NCBI RefSeq assembly: GCF_036245645.1
Contig: NZ_BTPE01000005.1
Span: 310,001 to 374,000 of the forward strand
Direction: 5' to 3'
From: Algoriphagus taiwanensis
GTDB taxonomy: Bacteria > Bacteroidota > Bacteroidia > Cytophagales > Cyclobacteriaceae
Length of the DNA stretch: 64,000 nt
In this document: positions 1 through 8,984 of the stretch, piece after piece
Layout: each line of letters opens with the position of its first letter
Numbering within the stretch: position 1 is the first letter of the stretch
Translations under genes and position numbers: made by a program
The notes under the pieces: model-generated
What the model was told of the DNA's origin: nothing
The model's input: only the letters and a program-made list of their open reading frames with translations
Databases searched by the model: none

Positions 1-1
1 A

Positions 2-1348
2 CACGACAGTCCCTTTATCCGCTCGGCAGCAGAGGAACTTCTTTTTGCTCCGGAAAAGGGGGGAATTGCCCTTTTGACCACAGGAAGGCCTGTTTTCAGC
101 AGTGTGAATTTTGCCCTGAACAAGGAATTTATCGAAGAACTTCTTCACTCAGAGGAAGGCCGATACCAGGATTTGGGGACCATTTTCAAAAACACAAAAA
201 ACCAAAGTTTAAACGGTCCATTGAACCGAAACTTTTCACTTTTGGGTGATCCGAGCTTAAGACTTCCTTTGCCCGAATTGCAAGTCGAGGTGGAAAAAAT
301 CAGCCTACCCAATTCCGAAAATGAAGCAGATACCCTGAAAGCCTTGCAGGAATATGAGCTTTTGGCAAAAGTGACGGACCCATTGACGGGTGCAACCCAA
401 GCTTCGTTCCAAGGAGAATATCAACTGGAAATCCGGGATAAGCCGGTAAACAAATCTACTCTTGGAGATGAAAGCAGTCCTTTCAGCTTTTCCGAAGAAA
501 GCACCTTGATCGTTCAAGGCAAGGGAAAAGTGGAGCAAGGACTTCTTCGAGCCAATTTTTTGGTGCCCAAAAACATCGATCTGGAAAAGGGGAATGGAAA
601 GATAAGACTTTGGGCAGCTTCCGATTCGGGTTTCGAAGCTTTCGGAAGTGAAAGGAAACAGATCGGGGGAACCACGTCAAGTCCGGTAAATGACAGGGAA
701 GGTCCAGAAATTTCCATTTTGCCCGGAGGAAAAGCCAGTCCTCCCTACCTTTTCAACTCACCCAGTATCGAGGTAGAACTTCATTTGGAGGATATCAGTG
801 GAATAAATATTTCTGATTTAATTCCCCAGGAATCATTGGTTCTTCAGGTAAATGAGGAAGATCCCATTTTTGTGGGAAGCTTATTCGAAGCTGAAGATGG
901 GGGATATTCAAAGGGCAGCCTATCCTTGCGGATTTCCGGGCTAAAAGAAGGAAAAAACCAAATTCGTGTGCGAGCTTGGGACAATGTCGGTAATGGAAGT
1001 GAAAAGCAAATTGAGATTCTGATCGAAGGCAGTCAAGACCTTAAGATTCTTTCTCATCTGGTTTACCCCAATCCGGCGAATGAGGCAGCTAATTTCCAAT
1101 TAAGTCACAATAGACCTGGCGAAAACCTATTACTCAAATTAGAAGTTTACAATTTGTTGGGTCAGATACTACTTTCGCATTCTTATCGTTTAGTGAAGGC
1201 AGAAGAAACTATCGGGGATTTGTCCTGGTTTTTTTTCCAAAGTCAAACAAAATATCCAGCAAAAGGAACTTATATTTACAAATTAACGCTTCAGTCAGAG
1301 TCCACTTTTGACTTTGACTCCAAAAGCGGGAAATTAGTTATCAGATGA
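2..1348 (+). CDS. porU: Type IX secretion sortase PorU, C-terminal part (5' end outside window)
   Basis: The frame is open from the first bases, so the gene begins before the window; 448 residues are visible. PorU is the C25 (gingipain-like) cysteine protease that cleaves the C-terminal signal of cargo at the cell surface and attaches it to A-LPS. The visible part starts late in the peptidase domain (GGIALLTTGRPVFSS is typical of PorU homologues), continues through Ig-like beta domains, and ends in a CTD-like region with the YPNPA motif and a GTYIYKL strand. The catalytic Cys and His are not in view. Its stop overlaps the porV start as ATGA, so the two genes are cotranscribed and probably translationally coupled. 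The identity rests on this linkage and the protein style; C25 membership cannot be checked without the missing part. Confidence 0.85.
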   Translation, partial: HDSPFIRSAAEELLFAPEKGGIALLTTGRPVFSSVNFALNKEFIEELLHSEEGRYQDLGTIFKNTKNQSLNGPLNRNFSLLGDPSLRLPLPELQVEVEKISLPNSENEADTLKALQEYELLAKVTDPLTGATQASFQGEYQLEIRDKPVNKSTLGDESSPFSFSEESTLIVQGKGKVEQGLLRANFLVPKNIDLEKGNGKIRLWAASDSGFEAFGSERKQIGGTTSSPVNDREGPEISILPGGKASPPYLFNSPSIEVELHLEDISGINISDLIPQESLVLQVNEEDPIFVGSLFEAEDGGYSKGSLSLRISGLKEGKNQIRVRAWDNVGNGSEKQIEILIEGSQDLKILSHLVYPNPANEAANFQLSHNRPGENLLLKLEVYNLLGQILLSHSYRLVKAEETIGDLSWFFFQSQTKYPAKGTYIYKLTLQSESTFDFDSKSGKLVIR

Positions 1349-2559
1349 AAATAAAGGCCATTTTCAATAGGCACAGTCCCTTATTCCTTTTCTTTTTCCT
1401 AATTGGTTTCTCCACTTTTGGGCAAAATAGCGTGATCATATCCGGTCAGGACCCCAATCGTCGAGTGATTACCACTGCCGTACCTTTTCTGAACTTTGCT
1501 CCGGATTCTCGTCATTCCGGTATGGGTGATGTTGGTGTTGCGACGTCTCCGGATGCCAACTCCGCACACTGGAATTCGGGTAAACTTGCTTTCATTAAGG
1601 ATGATTTGGGTTTTTCTTTATCCTATTCCCCTTGGCTTGGCAAGTTGGTCAATGACATGTCCCTCAGTTATCTGACCGGTTTCAAGAGAATCGATGAAAA
1701 CTCTGCCTTTGGTTTTGACCTTCGCTATTTCAACATGGGTGATATCCAACTCACGGATGGCAGAGGAAATGATGTGGGTGAGTTTAACCCTCGGGATATA
1801 GCCATTGGAGGCACCTATTCCAGAAAACTTTCTCAGAATTTCGGATTGGGAATTTCAGCCCGATTCATTTATTCCAATCTTTCAGGAAATATCTCTTCCT
1901 CAGGTGGAAATGAAGCCCGTGCCGGAATCGGCGTAGGTGCTGATATCGGCTTATACTATCAAAGGCCAACCCTAATCGGTTCCAAAGAAGGTACTTGGGC
2001 GTGGGGAGTTTCCATCACCAATATTGGTCCAAAAATCACTTACAACAGTGCCGAAGACCTAGATTACATTCCAACCAATCTCCGCTTGGGTACTTCCTAC
2101 GGCATCTTTTTCAACCCTGACAATAAGATCACTTTTTCTCTCGACCTAAATAAACTGATGGTCCCTACTCCACCTGTGTATGCAACCAATGAGGACGGAA
2201 CTTTGGCCACTGATGAAAATGGAGATTTGATTATTGAATCCGGAAAAGATCCCAATCGTCCACTGATTTCAGGAATGTTCGGTTCATTTGCAGATGCACC
2301 GGGTGGATTTGAAGAAGAAATGAGAGAGTTTACCATCTCTTTCGGAGCTGAATATGTCTATGCGGAAAAATTCGCCCTTCGAACTGGCTACTTCTACGAA
2401 AATCCAACCAAGGGTGGAAGACGCTATTTCACCATGGGTCTTGGACTGGACATCAACCGAATCGGAATCGACTTTTCTTACCTCGTTCCACAAGTCCAAA
2501 ATCACCCACTCGCAGAGACTCTCCGCTTTACCCTTCTGTATACTATCGCCAATAATTAA
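1345..2559 (+). CDS. porV: Type IX secretion outer membrane protein PorV (LptO)
   Basis: A 404-residue outer membrane beta-barrel of the FadL-like PorV family. PorV shuttles CTD-bearing cargo from the Sov translocon to PorU in the attachment complex. A signal peptide ending near FSTFGQ is followed by the family stretch AVPFLNFAPDSRHSGMGDVG and the DANSAHWNSGKLAF segment, both characteristic of PorV. The end of the protein alternates polar and aromatic residues as in barrel strands. The start overlaps the porU stop by four bases, and its own stop shares one base with the next start, so three genes are packed in one unit. The call is strong. Confidence 0.94.
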   Translation: MKIKAIFNRHSPLFLFFFLIGFSTFGQNSVIISGQDPNRRVITTAVPFLNFAPDSRHSGMGDVGVATSPDANSAHWNSGKLAFIKDDLGFSLSYSPWLGKLVNDMSLSYLTGFKRIDENSAFGFDLRYFNMGDIQLTDGRGNDVGEFNPRDIAIGGTYSRKLSQNFGLGISARFIYSNLSGNISSSGGNEARAGIGVGADIGLYYQRPTLIGSKEGTWAWGVSITNIGPKITYNSAEDLDYIPTNLRLGTSYGIFFNPDNKITFSLDLNKLMVPTPPVYATNEDGTLATDENGDLIIESGKDPNRPLISGMFGSFADAPGGFEEEMREFTISFGAEYVYAEKFALRTGYFYENPTKGGRRYFTMGLGLDINRIGIDFSYLVPQVQNHPLAETLRFTLLYTIANN

Positions 2560-3827
2560 TGCTGGATCGGACTCAGGCCCCAAAATTCCATTTGCCGGAG
2601 GACTTTACGCTTAACGATCCTGAGAAATGGATCACCCCTGCCGGAGTTCCTGTTTTTTACTTTCACACCCCATTACTTCAGGCGGTCAAAATCGAAGTCG
2701 TTTCCAAAAGTGCCAGGAAATATCTTCCGCTTGCTAAAAACCTGGTTCCTTCCTTGGTACTTCAACTATTGACTGAAGGCACTCGTAGTCTATCCGAAAA
2801 TCAGCTTTCCGAATTCTTCGACTTTCACGCTAGCGAAGTTCAGCCTTCCTCAGGATTTTCCAGAGAAGGAATCAGCCTTTTGACCACAAAAAAGCATTTA
2901 AACACCGTCCTTCCTGTGTTTTTGTCCCTGTTTACGGAGGCTGATTTCCCAGAGGACAAGTTGGAAAAGAAGAAGTCTTTGAGAAAACTTGGACTCAAAC
3001 TGGAGAAGGAGAAAACTGCATCCAGAGCATCTCAACTTTTCAGAACGAGCCTTTTTGGCCCCAATCATCCTTATGGATTGGAAATCACAGAGGACCATAT
3101 CGATGAAGTCAGCCGACAGGACCTTTTGGATTATCGGGATCAACTACTTTGGAATGAGGCAGAGATATTCATCAGCGGAGATTTCTCTCAACCTGAATTA
3201 CAAGAACTTACCGAAAGACTTGCCCTAATTCCCTTCGTCCGACTTCCCGAAACGGCTTGGAGTGCAGATGTTCAGCAGACGCTTTCAGTGGCGGAAGAAC
3301 GCCCGCAGGCATTCCAAACCAGCATCCGAATGGGAGCTTGGTCCATTCCAAAAACTCACCCTGATTATTTTGCCTTATCGGTATTCAATACGGTTTTAGG
3401 CGGATACTTTGGTTCCAGGCTGATTAAAAACATCCGAGAAGATAAAGGCCATACCTATGGGATTTCTTCCTCCTTGGGTGAGATTGATGATTACCCTTAT
3501 TGGACCATCGCTGCCGATGTCCAAAAACAATACAGACAAGAGGTATTGGATGAAATCAGAAAAGAAATCCAGTTGCTCTCCAGTGAAAAAATGGGGAGCG
3601 ATGAGCTCGAACTGGTAAGAAACTACCTAATCGGCCAAATGGTGGGCAGGTTCAGCACTTCTTTTGACTGGGTGGACCGGTTTAAAGGCGTACACTTTTC
3701 CGGTTTGGATTTTTCTTTTTATCGAAGAAAAATGGAATTCCTAAGGGAGTTTGATGCCAACGAAATTCTGGAAAAAGGCAGCAAATATTTCACAGAGGGA
3801 CCGATTATCGAAATCACAGTAGGCTAG
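2559..3827 (+). CDS. M16-family zinc peptidase homologue lacking the HxxEH site
   Basis: A 422-residue M16 (insulinase/pitrilysin-like) protein. The N-terminal half shows the TEGTRSLSENQLSEF region that normally follows the zinc motif, but the preceding segment carries no HxxEH, so zinc catalysis is unlikely. The C-terminal half has RLIKNIREDKGHTYGI, the Arg/Tyr-bearing motif typical of the partner subunit in two-chain M16B enzymes. No signal peptide is evident. In such enzymes the non-catalytic chain needs a catalytic partner, which is not in this window. The start overlaps the porV stop by one base; the stop overlaps the convergent glycosyltransferase stop in a shared CTAG. A role with the type IX system is only suggested by position. 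Confidence 0.82.
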   Translation: MLDRTQAPKFHLPEDFTLNDPEKWITPAGVPVFYFHTPLLQAVKIEVVSKSARKYLPLAKNLVPSLVLQLLTEGTRSLSENQLSEFFDFHASEVQPSSGFSREGISLLTTKKHLNTVLPVFLSLFTEADFPEDKLEKKKSLRKLGLKLEKEKTASRASQLFRTSLFGPNHPYGLEITEDHIDEVSRQDLLDYRDQLLWNEAEIFISGDFSQPELQELTERLALIPFVRLPETAWSADVQQTLSVAEERPQAFQTSIRMGAWSIPKTHPDYFALSVFNTVLGGYFGSRLIKNIREDKGHTYGISSSLGEIDDYPYWTIAADVQKQYRQEVLDEIRKEIQLLSSEKMGSDELELVRNYLIGQMVGRFSTSFDWVDRFKGVHFSGLDFSFYRRKMEFLREFDANEILEKGSKYFTEGPIIEITVG

Positions 3828-4774
3828 GTCAGTTTCTCGTAAAGCCAGGAAATATCCCATCGCTTTTTTGCCCAGAGGCGATACCACTTGAATCTCAAAC
3901 TTTTTAAGCCGATTCGCCCTCCCAAATCAGCCAACTCCCTTGCCGGGTCAAAATTAGCTGACCAAAGAGCATGTTTGAGCTCATACATGACCCGCTCTCC
4001 CAATGCCCTATTTTCTTCAGCCGTCTGATTCATCGCCTCGATTTTCAGGCAAACTTTGACCGTTGTGGGGAGCATCTTGGAATCGTATCGCTTGTATTGC
4101 CCCTCAGACATAGAAGCAGCATGTTTTCTTTTCAAGACCCCGATATGATCTGAAAATACAAGAGGATAATTTCTCGCCAGACGTACTTGCACATCAAAAT
4201 CCTCATAAAAAAGCTCCTCGTCATACCCTCCATTTTTCTTCAGAATTTCTGAATGGAAGACTTGGGTGGGAGAGCAGATAAAATTTCTTTTGACCAGGGT
4301 CTCGTAGATATTGGTCAGGAGGATTTCTTCTTTGAGCTCACCTGCATGATTTCTAGGATAAAAGGTGGAAATCTCATTGATCTGATCTAAGATGTAGGCG
4401 TCCGAAAAGCAAAAAGCGGCAAAAGGAGCGCTTTTTAGTTCTTTGACACTTTTTGAAATATGGTCAGGAAAAAGCACATCATCCCCCGACAGATCCACGA
4501 CATATTTACCCTTTGCCTGGATCAGATAGTCATTAAAGAGCTGACAATAAGGCTTGGTTTTTTCTAAAAAATGGGTTGTAACATACAAATAGGACGTGTT
4601 TTGGCTAAGCCAATGCTTGATCCTATCTACTGTTCCATCTGTACTTCCATTGTCTACAATGATCAATTCTTTGTAATAATACTCCTGCTCTTTTACACTC
4701 TCTAGAGTCTCTTCTATCCATTTTTCCTGGTTATAAGTGATGCAAATGATAGTTACTAACTCTTCGGCTTCCAT
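3824..4774 (-). CDS. Family 2 glycosyltransferase
   Basis: A 316-residue GT-A fold glycosyltransferase. The N-terminal strand VTIICITYNQEKWIEETLESV, the nucleotide-binding DNGSTDGT at residues 41-48 and the SGDD metal-site motif at 96-99 define GT2. Enzymes of this kind transfer a sugar from a nucleotide donor, usually to lipid-linked glycans or O-antigen; donor and acceptor cannot be read from the sequence. The C-terminal third is basic and aromatic, which could favour membrane association. It is the last gene of a minus-strand set; only two bases separate it from the FemAB-like gene upstream, so the three genes probably act in one surface-sugar pathway. Confidence 0.88.
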   Translation of the reverse strand: MEAEELVTIICITYNQEKWIEETLESVKEQEYYYKELIIVDNGSTDGTVDRIKHWLSQNTSYLYVTTHFLEKTKPYCQLFNDYLIQAKGKYVVDLSGDDVLFPDHISKSVKELKSAPFAAFCFSDAYILDQINEISTFYPRNHAGELKEEILLTNIYETLVKRNFICSPTQVFHSEILKKNGGYDEELFYEDFDVQVRLARNYPLVFSDHIGVLKRKHAASMSEGQYKRYDSKMLPTTVKVCLKIEAMNQTAEENRALGERVMYELKHALWSANFDPARELADLGGRIGLKSLRFKWYRLWAKKRWDISWLYEKLT

Positions 4775-4776
4775 GG

Positions 4777-5739
4777 TCAGATTGTGCGACTCCAGGTGAT
4801 TTTGATACTAATATCGTTGGAAAACCTGGATTTAAAGTGAATCAAATTATGGTTGGGACCTTCAGGTAAATCTGAAGAACCCAAATCCACCCAATTTACT
4901 TTGAGTTCACTGGCCAGGAAAAAAAACTTTGCTAAAATAAGGTCTCCCAGATTTTTCACTTCCGATTTGGGATTAATGGCAGAAAGAAAATAATAAAGGG
5001 AATCTTCAGTGAGCTTGACGCCCAAAGCATGCGCAATAGCTTGTTTATTTTTTAAAATAGACACCAAAAAGTAACGCTCTGGAAACTCCGAAACCTGCTG
5101 TATCAATCTCGCTTCATCAAAGGTGACCGAGTAGCCTTTTTGTAGATTCCAGCTCCTTATTTCCTCCAAAAATCCGAAATTCTGGATAGGCCCAAGAAGT
5201 ATCTTCAGCCCATTCTCTTTGATTTTGGAGGTCCATTTTATTTGCTGATCCTGAGCAAACTTTTTGATTTTCTTTTTTCCGCAGTGGAAATGATGACTGA
5301 CGACTTCCTTTGCTTGAAATCCAGACTTTGACAATAGGTAATTAATCAAGTCAGTCTGTTCACCATAAGGCTTTGGAGGCTGGACTAGCTGTACATTTCG
5401 GATATTTCTGACCTGAAGATTTTCTATCACTGAATTCAAAAAGGCCTCCAATGAGGAAGAACTCAGCTTTTCCTCAGTCCAAACCCCTCCAAATGGAGCT
5501 TTGGGCAAGGAAACAGCCCTTCCATCCTGTGTCAGGGCAAAAGTGACTCCGGCTTTGACTTTGTCTTTTTTGACCCACTGAAAATCCAAAAGCTCCGAAA
5601 AACCCGGCACAGCAAACTGCCTCAGAAAATAAGAGTAGGTTCCTTCATTTGCAGGAACTACTCGAAGAAGGTAAGGGCTACTCCCTTCAGTTTTATTTGC
5701 TTCCAAAGTCTTTTTTGTCTCTGATATAGTCTGCTTCAT
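4777..5739 (-). CDS. FemAB/GNAT-like acyltransferase (BioF2-like)
   Basis: A 320-residue protein resembling the GNAT-fold acyltransferases grouped as FemAB-like or Acetyltransf_6. The C-terminal part (AIAHALGVKLTEDSLYYFLSAINP, then a helix leading to VDLGSSDLPEGPN) matches the acceptor-binding half seen in these proteins. Such enzymes N-acylate amino sugars or add amino acids to cell-wall precursors. The frame stays open upstream to 5775, but that would overlap the previous gene by 83 bases; I prefer the ATG at 5739, a 47-base overlap. With the WxcM-like cupin upstream and the GT2 downstream, N-acylation of a nucleotide-linked amino sugar is a reasonable inference. No active-site residue can be fixed by eye. 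Confidence 0.65.
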   Translation of the reverse strand: MKQTISETKKTLEANKTEGSSPYLLRVVPANEGTYSYFLRQFAVPGFSELLDFQWVKKDKVKAGVTFALTQDGRAVSLPKAPFGGVWTEEKLSSSSLEAFLNSVIENLQVRNIRNVQLVQPPKPYGEQTDLINYLLSKSGFQAKEVVSHHFHCGKKKIKKFAQDQQIKWTSKIKENGLKILLGPIQNFGFLEEIRSWNLQKGYSVTFDEARLIQQVSEFPERYFLVSILKNKQAIAHALGVKLTEDSLYYFLSAINPKSEVKNLGDLILAKFFFLASELKVNWVDLGSSDLPEGPNHNLIHFKSRFSNDISIKITWSRTI

Positions 5740-6121
5740 CAAATTCCCGGTCTGCCAAACCCAATAAAACTGCACCTGAAGAAAACTCCACTTCTACCCA
5801 ATTCATGGGAGGAATAAACAATCCCTCTCCCGGGTAAGAAAGGGAAAAGTGGCTTACTTCTCCATTTACATTCTCTACACTCACGCGAAGTTGGCCATGA
5901 ATCGCCACCAGAAGCTGAGACTCCTGATAATGAGCATGTTTCCCCCTGATTTCTCCAGAGGCTACTCCACTAATCCAAAAGCTTCTTTTGATTCCTTCAG
6001 GGAAAAATGGGGAATCGTCCCAATAGTGAATATTCCCAGAGGGATTCACAATGCCTGGGATGGGCAATATTCTCGGGTTTTGTTTTGCGATAGAATCCTG
6101 CTTAGAGACCGGTTGAATCAT
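5693..6121 (-). CDS. WxcM/FdtA-like sugar 3,4-ketoisomerase-type cupin
   Basis: A 142-residue single-domain cupin. The motif RGKHAH at residues 59-64 and SGVASGEIRG just before it are those of the FdtA/QdtA/WxcM family, which isomerises dTDP-4-keto-6-deoxyglucose on the way to amino-deoxyhexoses such as Fuc3NAc or Qui3NAc. The length equals one isomerase domain, without the acetyltransferase half found in two-domain WxcM. The open frame begins at a TTG further upstream (6163), but the ATG at 6121 is the natural start. It is first in a three-gene minus-strand unit with the FemAB-like and GT2 genes. No dTDP-sugar aminotransferase lies nearby, so the substrate is unproven. Confidence 0.78.
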   Translation of the reverse strand: MIQPVSKQDSIAKQNPRILPIPGIVNPSGNIHYWDDSPFFPEGIKRSFWISGVASGEIRGKHAHYQESQLLVAIHGQLRVSVENVNGEVSHFSLSYPGEGLFIPPMNWVEVEFSSGAVLLGLADREFDEADYIRDKKDFGSK

Positions 6122-6274
6122 AGCTAAAATTAAGACAAAAGCCTTGAAGGAAGCGTTAGCCAAAGGTTAAATTTATAATTTGCCGGCGATTGGTAATTCT
6201 TAAATCAAATCAAATTGAGTAAAGAAAGACTCGTTTGCTTAGGAATAACCATAGACTCACAATAAATAGGAAAC

Positions 6275-6889
6275 ATGAACCAAGATACATGGGATGATTC
6301 CTTCCTCACCTTTGCCCGAGAATCAGAAGGACTTTACAAAGACCGGGGAAGTAAGTTTCATTTTTTTGGATTTCCTGTCCAGTCTGAGGAGGAAATCAAA
6401 ATCAAACTTTCAGAATTGAAGAAGATCTACTTCGATGCCAGTCACCATTGTTATGCTTGGATTTTGGGTAAAGATGGCACCCATTTCAGAGCCAATGACG
6501 ATGGAGAACCCAACCACTCCGCCGGAGATCCAATTTTGGGACAGATTCGCTCCCATCAGTTGACCAATGTATTGATAGTGGTAGTTCGGTATTTTGGAGG
6601 AACCAAGCTGGGTGTCAGTGGACTGATCCAAGCCTACAAAACTTCAGCCCAACAAGCAATTGAATCCAACGAGATCGTCAGCCAGTTTCTTCAAGAGCAA
6701 GTGAGACTCAAATTCCCCTATGCAGCCATGAATGAAGTGATGAAAATGGTAAAAGCGCTTGATTTGTCCATTATCCATCAGGAGATGAATCTGAGCTGCG
6801 AACTAGTTTTGAACTTCCGTGCCGGACTGAAGGAGGAGGTAGAAAACAGGGTGCTTGATATGGATTCAGTAGAGCTTCTCAGCGATTGA
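6275..6889 (+). CDS. YigZ/IMPACT family protein
   Basis: A 204-residue member of the UPF0029/YigZ family. It carries the signature DDGEP at residues 75-79 and VRYFGGTKLGVSGL at 104-117, with the C-terminal alpha/beta domain (DUF1949-like) after residue 135. Eukaryotic IMPACT modulates translation control through GCN1; the bacterial function is unsettled, with nucleic-acid binding proposed. The length is normal for the family. It stands alone on the plus strand, and its last 11 bases overlap the end of the convergent exonuclease gene. Confidence 0.93.
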   Translation: MNQDTWDDSFLTFARESEGLYKDRGSKFHFFGFPVQSEEEIKIKLSELKKIYFDASHHCYAWILGKDGTHFRANDDGEPNHSAGDPILGQIRSHQLTNVLIVVVRYFGGTKLGVSGLIQAYKTSAQQAIESNEIVSQFLQEQVRLKFPYAAMNEVMKMVKALDLSIIHQEMNLSCELVLNFRAGLKEEVENRVLDMDSVELLSD

Positions 6890-7481
6890 TCAGCTCATCC
6901 AAAAATCCCTCATCTCGAAGCACCTTATAAATCTCCAAGCAGGCCCAAGCATCGGTAGCAGCGTAGCGAAGCTGCTTTTCGGTTAACTTTTCTGCCTCCC
7001 AGTTGGAAACTTGCTCAGTTTTGGAAATTCTAATCTTCAGCACCATTCCACTGAGATTTCTCACTCCTACGTTGTGGAAACCCACTTTTTTAAGTTCATC
7101 ATTTAGATCAAAAAAAGAAGCAGGATGAAAGGAAGTGGTCAGCTTACGAAGGGCTTTGATGTCATCATGCACGGCTGCACCTACTTTGATCAGATTATCC
7201 TTTTCAAGAAGACTTCTCAATTCATTAGGAAACCCAATCGAATTCAGTCTGAAAAGGAAGGCCTGTGTAGCAGTGGATAATTGCAGAAGAGACACGTGAT
7301 TAAACTGCCCCTTTCTAAAGGATGGCTTGGTCTCTGTATCAAACCCGATAATGTCCTGATCTTCCAGAAAGTCCACGACTTCTCCTACATCATCCGGATG
7401 ATCGATCAAAAATATTTCACCTTCAAACTGCCCCAATGGCAGCTCATTGATTTCTTCTTTGCTAATACTGTAAGGGATCAT
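6879..7481 (-). CDS. RNase D-like 3'-5' exonuclease (DEDDy)
   Basis: A 200-residue single-domain DEDDy exonuclease. The metal ligands can be read as D48 and E50 in GFDTET, an Asp in AVHDDIKAL (105-109), and Y173 with D177 in LRYAATDAW. It lacks the HRDC domains of full RNase D, as do many Bacteroidota homologues, and is likely to trim structured RNA or act on DNA ends. Its start overlaps the nhaC stop by four bases, so it is the third gene of the minus-strand FAD oxidoreductase-nhaC unit. No functional tie to an antiporter is evident. Confidence 0.9.
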   Translation of the reverse strand: MIPYSISKEEINELPLGQFEGEIFLIDHPDDVGEVVDFLEDQDIIGFDTETKPSFRKGQFNHVSLLQLSTATQAFLFRLNSIGFPNELRSLLEKDNLIKVGAAVHDDIKALRKLTTSFHPASFFDLNDELKKVGFHNVGVRNLSGMVLKIRISKTEQVSNWEAEKLTEKQLRYAATDAWACLEIYKVLRDEGFLDELINR

Positions 7482-8965
7482 ACCAATTCTTCTTCCGGCT
7501 CATAATAGCGGATACCCAGATTAAGATATCCATAAAGAATGGTCATAAATGGGCTTATTATATTGAAAAAGCAATAGGGAGCATAGACCAAAGTGGCACC
7601 CCCCAAAACTGAGGCCTGAGTTGCCCCGCAAGTGTTCCATGGCACCAAAACCGAAGTGACAGTCGCTGAATCTTCCAAGGTCCGACTCAGGTTTTCGGGC
7701 TTTAATCCACGCTTTTTATAAACATCTGCATACATCCTTCCCGGAACCAAAATCGCCAAATACTGGTCTGAAGTAGTCACGTTGAAGAAAACACAGGTAG
7801 CAGCAGTAGAGGCAATCAGTGAGCCTACGCGGTGTACTTTTCGAATGATGGACTCTGCCAAAACCTTTAGCATTCCGCTCTCTTCCATTATACCTCCAAA
7901 TACCATGGCACAAATAATCAGCCAGATGGTATTCAGCATGCCGGACATACCTCCTGTCACCAAAAGCTCATTGACGATGTCGTTGTCAGTCACTACGCTG
8001 ATTTCACCATAGAGAGCCATCATCAGTGCTTTGAAGCTCAGGTAGGCATACGAACCGGATTCATTGGCAATGAGCTGAATGATTTCAGGTTGGAAAATCA
8101 ACGCAAAAACTCCACCCAGCAAAGCCCCAGTCAATAGCGCAGGCAATGCCGGAACTTTTCGAATGATCATTACCAGAACAACCACAGGAACCACAAAAAG
8201 CCAAGGCGTGATGTTAAACTTGGATTGAATCACCGAGGATATAGTCTTTACATCCTCCACATTTCCCCCGGTCTCGTAGTTTAAGCCTATAATAATAAAC
8301 AGGATGAAAGTGATACTGATCGAAGGAATCGTAGTCTTGGCCATGTATCGGATATGGGTAAAAAGATCTGTACCTGCCATTGCGGGTGCCAAATTGGTCG
8401 TATCCGAAAGCGGTGACATCTTATCTCCAAAGTAAGCGCCTGAGATAATAGCACCTGCGATGATTCCTTCTTCAAAGCCTAAGGCTTTGCCAATTCCAAG
8501 AAGTGCAACCCCTACCGTGGCCACCGTAGTCCAGCTGCTGCCGGTAGCGATAGAAACCACCGCACTGATAAAGCAAGCTGCAAAAAGGAAAATCACCGGA
8601 CTCAAAACCTGCAAACCATAATAAATCATAGCCGGTACAATCCCGCTCAAAAGCCAAGTACCAGCCAAGGCACCAATCAAAAACAAAATCAGAATACTGC
8701 TCATGGCAGAACTGATGCTTTTTACGACTCCGTCTTGAAGCGTCTCCCAAGAATAGCCCAATCTGAATACAGCCACACAAGCTGCGACAGCTGCCGAAAG
8801 AACCAAAACGATCTGATTGGAACCGGATAATCCATCTGTCCCAAAAACTTGGATATTAATTACCAAAAGAACAATTAAAAAGGAAAGGGGGATAAGCGCG
8901 TCGAGTACTTTTGGGGACTTGGGTAAGCTTTTCATCAACTGAGGTTCAGGAAAATTGAGGTTCAA
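7478..8965 (-). CDS. nhaC: NhaC-family Na+/H+ antiporter
   Basis: A 495-residue polytopic inner-membrane protein with roughly a dozen hydrophobic segments. The stretches GALAGTWLLSGIVPAMIYYG, GSSWTTVATVGVALLGIG and FGDKMSPLSDTTNLAP are hallmarks of NhaC antiporters, which exchange sodium for protons; some members swap malate and lactate instead (MleN). The length is usual. The gene starts 19 bases after the FAD oxidoreductase stop and ends in a four-base overlap with the exonuclease gene. A plain sodium/proton role is the default reading; substrate cannot be proven from sequence. Confidence 0.93.
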   Translation of the reverse strand: MNLNFPEPQLMKSLPKSPKVLDALIPLSFLIVLLVINIQVFGTDGLSGSNQIVLVLSAAVAACVAVFRLGYSWETLQDGVVKSISSAMSSILILFLIGALAGTWLLSGIVPAMIYYGLQVLSPVIFLFAACFISAVVSIATGSSWTTVATVGVALLGIGKALGFEEGIIAGAIISGAYFGDKMSPLSDTTNLAPAMAGTDLFTHIRYMAKTTIPSISITFILFIIIGLNYETGGNVEDVKTISSVIQSKFNITPWLFVVPVVVLVMIIRKVPALPALLTGALLGGVFALIFQPEIIQLIANESGSYAYLSFKALMMALYGEISVVTDNDIVNELLVTGGMSGMLNTIWLIICAMVFGGIMEESGMLKVLAESIIRKVHRVGSLIASTAATCVFFNVTTSDQYLAILVPGRMYADVYKKRGLKPENLSRTLEDSATVTSVLVPWNTCGATQASVLGGATLVYAPYCFFNIISPFMTILYGYLNLGIRYYEPEEELV

Positions 8966-8984
8966 TCTAAATAAAAAAAATCAA

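Noticed and set aside
5693..5739. Frameshift splitting a two-domain WxcM-like protein into cupin and acyltransferase genes
   Set aside because: Each product looks complete for its family and the acyltransferase is FemAB-like, not the left-handed-helix type fused in WxcM; a simple overlap is more likely.
5740..5775. Extended start of the FemAB-like gene
   Set aside because: It would overlap the cupin gene by 83 bases; the ATG at 5739 is more plausible.
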